From: Candidatus Synoicihabitans palmerolidicus
GTDB taxonomy: Bacteria; Verrucomicrobiota; Verrucomicrobiia; Opitutales; Opitutaceae
Assembly (NCBI GenBank): GCA_020809425.1
Contig: JAGGDC010000001.1
Span: 1,240,001-1,304,000 of the forward strand
Direction of reading: 5' to 3'
Length of the DNA stretch: 64,000 bases
Part shown: positions 61,578 through 64,000 of the stretch, in pieces
Layout of the letters: the number at the start of each line of letters is the position of its first letter
Numbering within the stretch: position 1 is the stretch's first letter
The notes under the pieces: model-generated
Told to the model about the DNA's origin: nothing
Seen by the model: the letters and a program-made list of their open reading frames with translations, nothing else
Database searches by the model: none
Translations under genes and position numbers: made by a program

Positions 61578-61724
61578 AACGCTATCGGACCGTAGTTGGA
61601 TAGAACCGAATCACCCACTTGGCAGGTGGGCCCTTCGGTTGAGTTTAAGAAACCCGTGTCGCGCCGTAAGCGTTCAGGAAGCGACCCCCTGTGCGAAAGG
61701 GCGATAGCGAGATAGGATGTTCGG

Positions 61725-62096
61725 ATGGAAACAATCGAAATGGAGGTGGGCGCGGAAAAGCGCGAGGGGCGGGGGCGTCAGCTGCGCGCGACGGACGAGT
61801 GGCGCGGCTTGGTGGAACGCTATGAGCGCAGCGGTTTGACGCAGCGGGCGTTCGCGCAGAGCGAGGGACTCAAGTATACGACGTTTGTGGCGTGGTTGGG
61901 CCGGGTGCGGCGTAGACGCACCTTTTCGGGTGAGCCTGGTGTGCGGTTTGCGACGGTGCGGTTGCCCGCTCCGGTGTCATCGTCTGGAGAAACCTCCGCA
62001 GGCACGACACTGGAGGTGGTGTTGCGCGACGGATTGATCGTGCGGGGTCGCGATGCGCGTGAGGTGGCCGGGTTGGTCCGGGCGTTGACTTCCTGA
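61725..62096 (+). CDS. tnpA: IS66 accessory protein TnpA
   Basis: This 123-residue IS66 TnpA-type protein starts at ATG 61725. It has an HTH-like segment WRGLVERYERSGLTQRAFAQ, then EGLKYTTFVAWLGRVRRR, and a C-terminal part ending LIVRGRDAREVAGLVRALTS. It is required with TnpB for transposition of the full-length IS66 type; its biochemical role is not settled. The ORF is intact. Confidence 0.85.
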   Translation: METIEMEVGAEKREGRGRQLRATDEWRGLVERYERSGLTQRAFAQSEGLKYTTFVAWLGRVRRRRTFSGEPGVRFATVRLPAPVSSSGETSAGTTLEVVLRDGLIVRGRDAREVAGLVRALTS

Positions 62097-62121
62097 AGCG
62101 ATACTGAGGTTTCCGAGCGCA

Positions 62122-62445
62122 TTGAAGATCCACGTGGCGATCGAGCCGGTGGATATGCGCAAACAGTTTGACGGGTTGTGGAGTCTGGCCACGGGCGTGT
62201 TGCGCGAGGACCCTCGATCGGGCGCGGTGTTTGTGTTCAGCAACAAGCGGCGCAATCGCATCAAGCTGCTCTACTGGGACGGCACCGGGCCGTGGGTTTT
62301 TGCGCAGCGACTGGAGAAAGGTCGCTTCAGTTGGCCGGTGGGCAGCGACCACACGAAGGTCAATTTGAAGCCCGAGGCGCTGACGATGCTGCTGGCCGGA
62401 ATCGACCTAAAACAGGGCTGCGAAAAAGCGTGGTTTGAGCGGTAA
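62122..62445 (+). CDS. tnpB: IS66 accessory protein TnpB
   Basis: This TnpB (Orf2) has about 107 residues. It contains the family signature VAIEPVDMRKQFDGLWSL, then DPRSGAVFVFSNKRRNRIKL, LYWDGTGPWVFAQRLEKGRF. TTG 62122 is the first usable start codon. The family usually has a few more residues before the DMRK motif, and the reading LRFPSALKIHVA suggests the true start is about five codons upstream at a non-standard codon. The ORF is otherwise intact. Confidence 0.85.
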   Translation: MKIHVAIEPVDMRKQFDGLWSLATGVLREDPRSGAVFVFSNKRRNRIKLLYWDGTGPWVFAQRLEKGRFSWPVGSDHTKVNLKPEALTMLLAGIDLKQGCEKAWFER

Positions 62446-62487
62446 AAATCGTTGCCTTAAGTCGTATCCTAAGTACAGATATTAGGC

Positions 62488-64000
62488 GTGCCGCCTGCCG
62501 TCGAACTCTATGCCGAAAACATTGCGCTAAAGGCGGAACTGGCGCAGCGCGATGCCTTGATCGAGTGGCTCAAAAAGCAGATGTTTGGCGGAGGAAAGAG
62601 CGAAAAACTCGATCCCGCGCAGCTGCAGATCAAGCTGTCGGACCAGCAAAAACTGGCGGCAGCGGACCAGGGCACCGAGCGGATCAGTTACGAGCGTCGC
62701 CGCTCTTCACAGGAGAAACGGCCCCTGCGCGCGGAGACGTTTGCGAAGCTGCCGGTAAGCGAAACCATCGTGATCGAGCCCGCCGAAGTACAGGCCGCGC
62801 CGGAGCAGTATGAGCGCATCGGTGAAGAGCGTAGCTTCGAGGTCGATGTGGTGCCCCCGAAGTTGTTCAAGCGCGAGTTCGTGCGTCCGAAGTATCGGAC
62901 CAAGGGCAACCGCGATCTAGCGCCGGTGGTGGCGCCGGCACGGGTGCGCCCAGTCGAAGGCGGCTTCGCTTCGGCCGGACTGTTGGCCTGGGTGCTCTAC
63001 TCCAAATACGTGGAACACCAACCGCTTTTCCGGCTCGAAAAGGCGTCCTTGCGCTGGGGCGCTCAGTTATCGCGCCAGAGCATGGCTGAGTGGGTGCGCA
63101 TCGCGGCCATGTGGCTTGAACCGCTTTATCAATGCATGCGCCAAAAGTTGATCGACTCCGGGTATGTGCAAGTCGATGACGTAGCGCGCAGCGCGGAGAT
63201 GGCGTAACCCAGAGCGTAGCGATGGGTGAGCTGAGCGGGTGCCCCGCAGGGGCGGCGAAGCGAACAAACGCCGGTGCGATGCCACGACCCGGATCAAAAA
63301 CGAGGCAAAACCCTACTGAGTTGGTTCTGGGCGCTCAGCGCGCCCAAGGCCGATGTCGTGTTCGATTGGCGAAAGACGCGCCAACACGCCGAACTGATCG
63401 CTTTGATCAAGGGGCTTCAAGGGCGTGCTCCAATCCCACGGGTATGGCGCGTATAAGCCTATGACAAAGCGCACCCCGAGGTCTCGTGGGTAGGGTGTTG
63501 GGCGCACGCGCGGCGTAAGTTTTTTGCCGCCCAGGATGAATCGCCGCGAGTGGCCCAGTGGATCCTCGGGCAAATCGCCCAGTTGTATCATCTCGAAAAT
63601 CTATGGGATGAGGCCGGACTGGATAACTCACAACGCCTCGCTCGGCGTCGTCGCCACTTTACCCGCCGCCTGTATTGGCTGAAGATCGTGGGGATCCGGT
63701 TACCTCAACACGTGCTGCCCAAATCCGGACTCGGCAAAGCCTGTACTTACTTGCTCGAGCAATGGAGCCCGTTGGTCGAACATCTCAACCACGGTCAAAC
63801 CCGTCTGGACAACAATCTGATTGAGAACGCCATCCGCCCCACGGCCCTGGGCAAGAAAAACTGGCTGTTCATCGGACATCCCGACGCCGGCCAACGTTCG
63901 GCCATCATTTACTCGCTCGTAGTCAGCTGCCTGCGCCGTGGCATCGATCCGCTAGATTACCTGCGCGACGTGCTCGGTCGCCTGCCGCAACTGCGCCCAG
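62488..64000 (+). pseudogene. tnpC: IS66 transposase TnpC (87-bp insert, frame breaks; partial)
   Basis: The N-terminus (PPAVELYAENIALKAELAQR) is a leucine-zipper helix, followed by KKQMFGGGKSEKLDP (HTH/zinc-type region), APARVRPVEGGFASAGLLAW and YVQVDD, where the first catalytic Asp lies. Exactly there an 87-bp palindrome-rich segment is inserted. The protein resumes TPVRCHDPDQKRGKTLLSWF. Two compensating shifts with a TAA at 63454-63456 fall in the second block, where GVLQSHGYGAY replaces the usual Q(S/T)DGY. VGCWAHARRKFF and the Glu block RLDNNLIENAIRPTALGKKN follow. It runs off the window at LGRLPQLRP. Confidence 0.85.
63181..63267 (+). other. 87-bp palindromic insert in the IS66 transposase
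   Basis: This segment separates codons for the aspartates (gtcgatgac) from acgccggtgcg, which are adjacent in the family. It contains two hairpins, ACCCA-gagcgtagcga-TGGGT and GCCCC-GCA-GGGGC, plus repeated gcg(t/a)agcg words. Its length is a multiple of three but it carries three in-frame stops. It resembles a small mobile palindromic repeat. No target duplication was recognised. Confidence 0.65.

Larger units (their letters stand above)
61665..64000 (+). mobile_element. IS66-family element (right end outside window)
   Basis: The left end GTAAGCGTTCAGGAAGCGACC at 61665 has the GTAAGCG start typical of IS66. Three genes follow in IS66 order: tnpA, tnpB and the large DDE transposase tnpC. The transposase continues to the last base of the window, so the right end is not seen. 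The copy is damaged in tnpC, including an 87-bp insert at the first catalytic aspartates. Confidence 0.88.

Overview
The window is GC-rich, non-operonic bacterial chromosome that most resembles a Verrucomicrobiota genome of the Opitutus type. This is inferred from gene content: type-B ribosomal proteins L36/L31, RNase Y, RNase E/G, a eukaryote-like UDP-sugar pyrophosphorylase, an exosortase, and a C-terminal beta domain (LFIRGDGPELS) that I associate with Opitutae. No tRNA, rRNA or CRISPR array was seen.

A dominant property is that about half of the recognisable genes are broken by one or more frameshifts or by single in-frame stop codons, although the protein sequence on both sides is well conserved. 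Intact genes (uvrB, phosphoglucomutase, rodA, rng, ilvA, several glycosyltransferases) sit among broken ones (gdh, rny, wzx, an RND pump). Part of this may be uncorrected sequencing error, so broken genes are reported as one locus spanning all fragments, typed pseudogene, with breakpoints given.

Layout. 1-17.5 kb: housekeeping genes (response regulator, transglutaminase-like protein, uvrB, HAD phosphatases, glutamate dehydrogenase, Na+/H+ antiporter, rpmJ-rpmE2, phosphoglucomutase and UDP-sugar pyrophosphorylase). 17.75-22.77 kb: three insertion sequences nested inside one another. The outer element encodes a DruA-like (DUF4338) domain fused to an ISAs1-type DDE transposase; it carries an ISNCY-like element, which in turn carries an IS3 element. 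Target duplications and terminal repeats are visible for the two outer levels. 22.9-34.2 kb: exonuclease, IMPase/histidinol-phosphatase, an IS630 copy that clips a redoxin gene, an LLM flavin oxidoreductase, an exported deaminase, threonine ammonia-lyase, an alpha/beta hydrolase, an MFS carrier and queF. 34.3-45.9 kb: RNase Y followed by a surface-polysaccharide locus (exosortase-EpsI fusion, four glycosyltransferases, Wzx flippase, sulfotransferase, O-antigen ligase-like polymerase). 46-49.1 kb: rodA and rng. 49.1-60.1 kb: SGNH hydrolase, direct repeats, a second IS630 copy at the 5' end of a cheX gene, yceH, a possible toxin-like protein and an RND efflux pair. 60.1-64 kb: an IS30 element, the 3' end of a group II intron, and an IS66 element running off the window.

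Functionally, phosphoglucomutase and the UDP-sugar pyrophosphorylase supply nucleotide sugars. The polysaccharide locus would assemble, sulfate, flip and polymerise a glycan. The exosortase would process proteins for the same surface. The mobile-element load at both ends of the 17-26 kb and 51-64 kb regions marks these as plastic parts of the chromosome.
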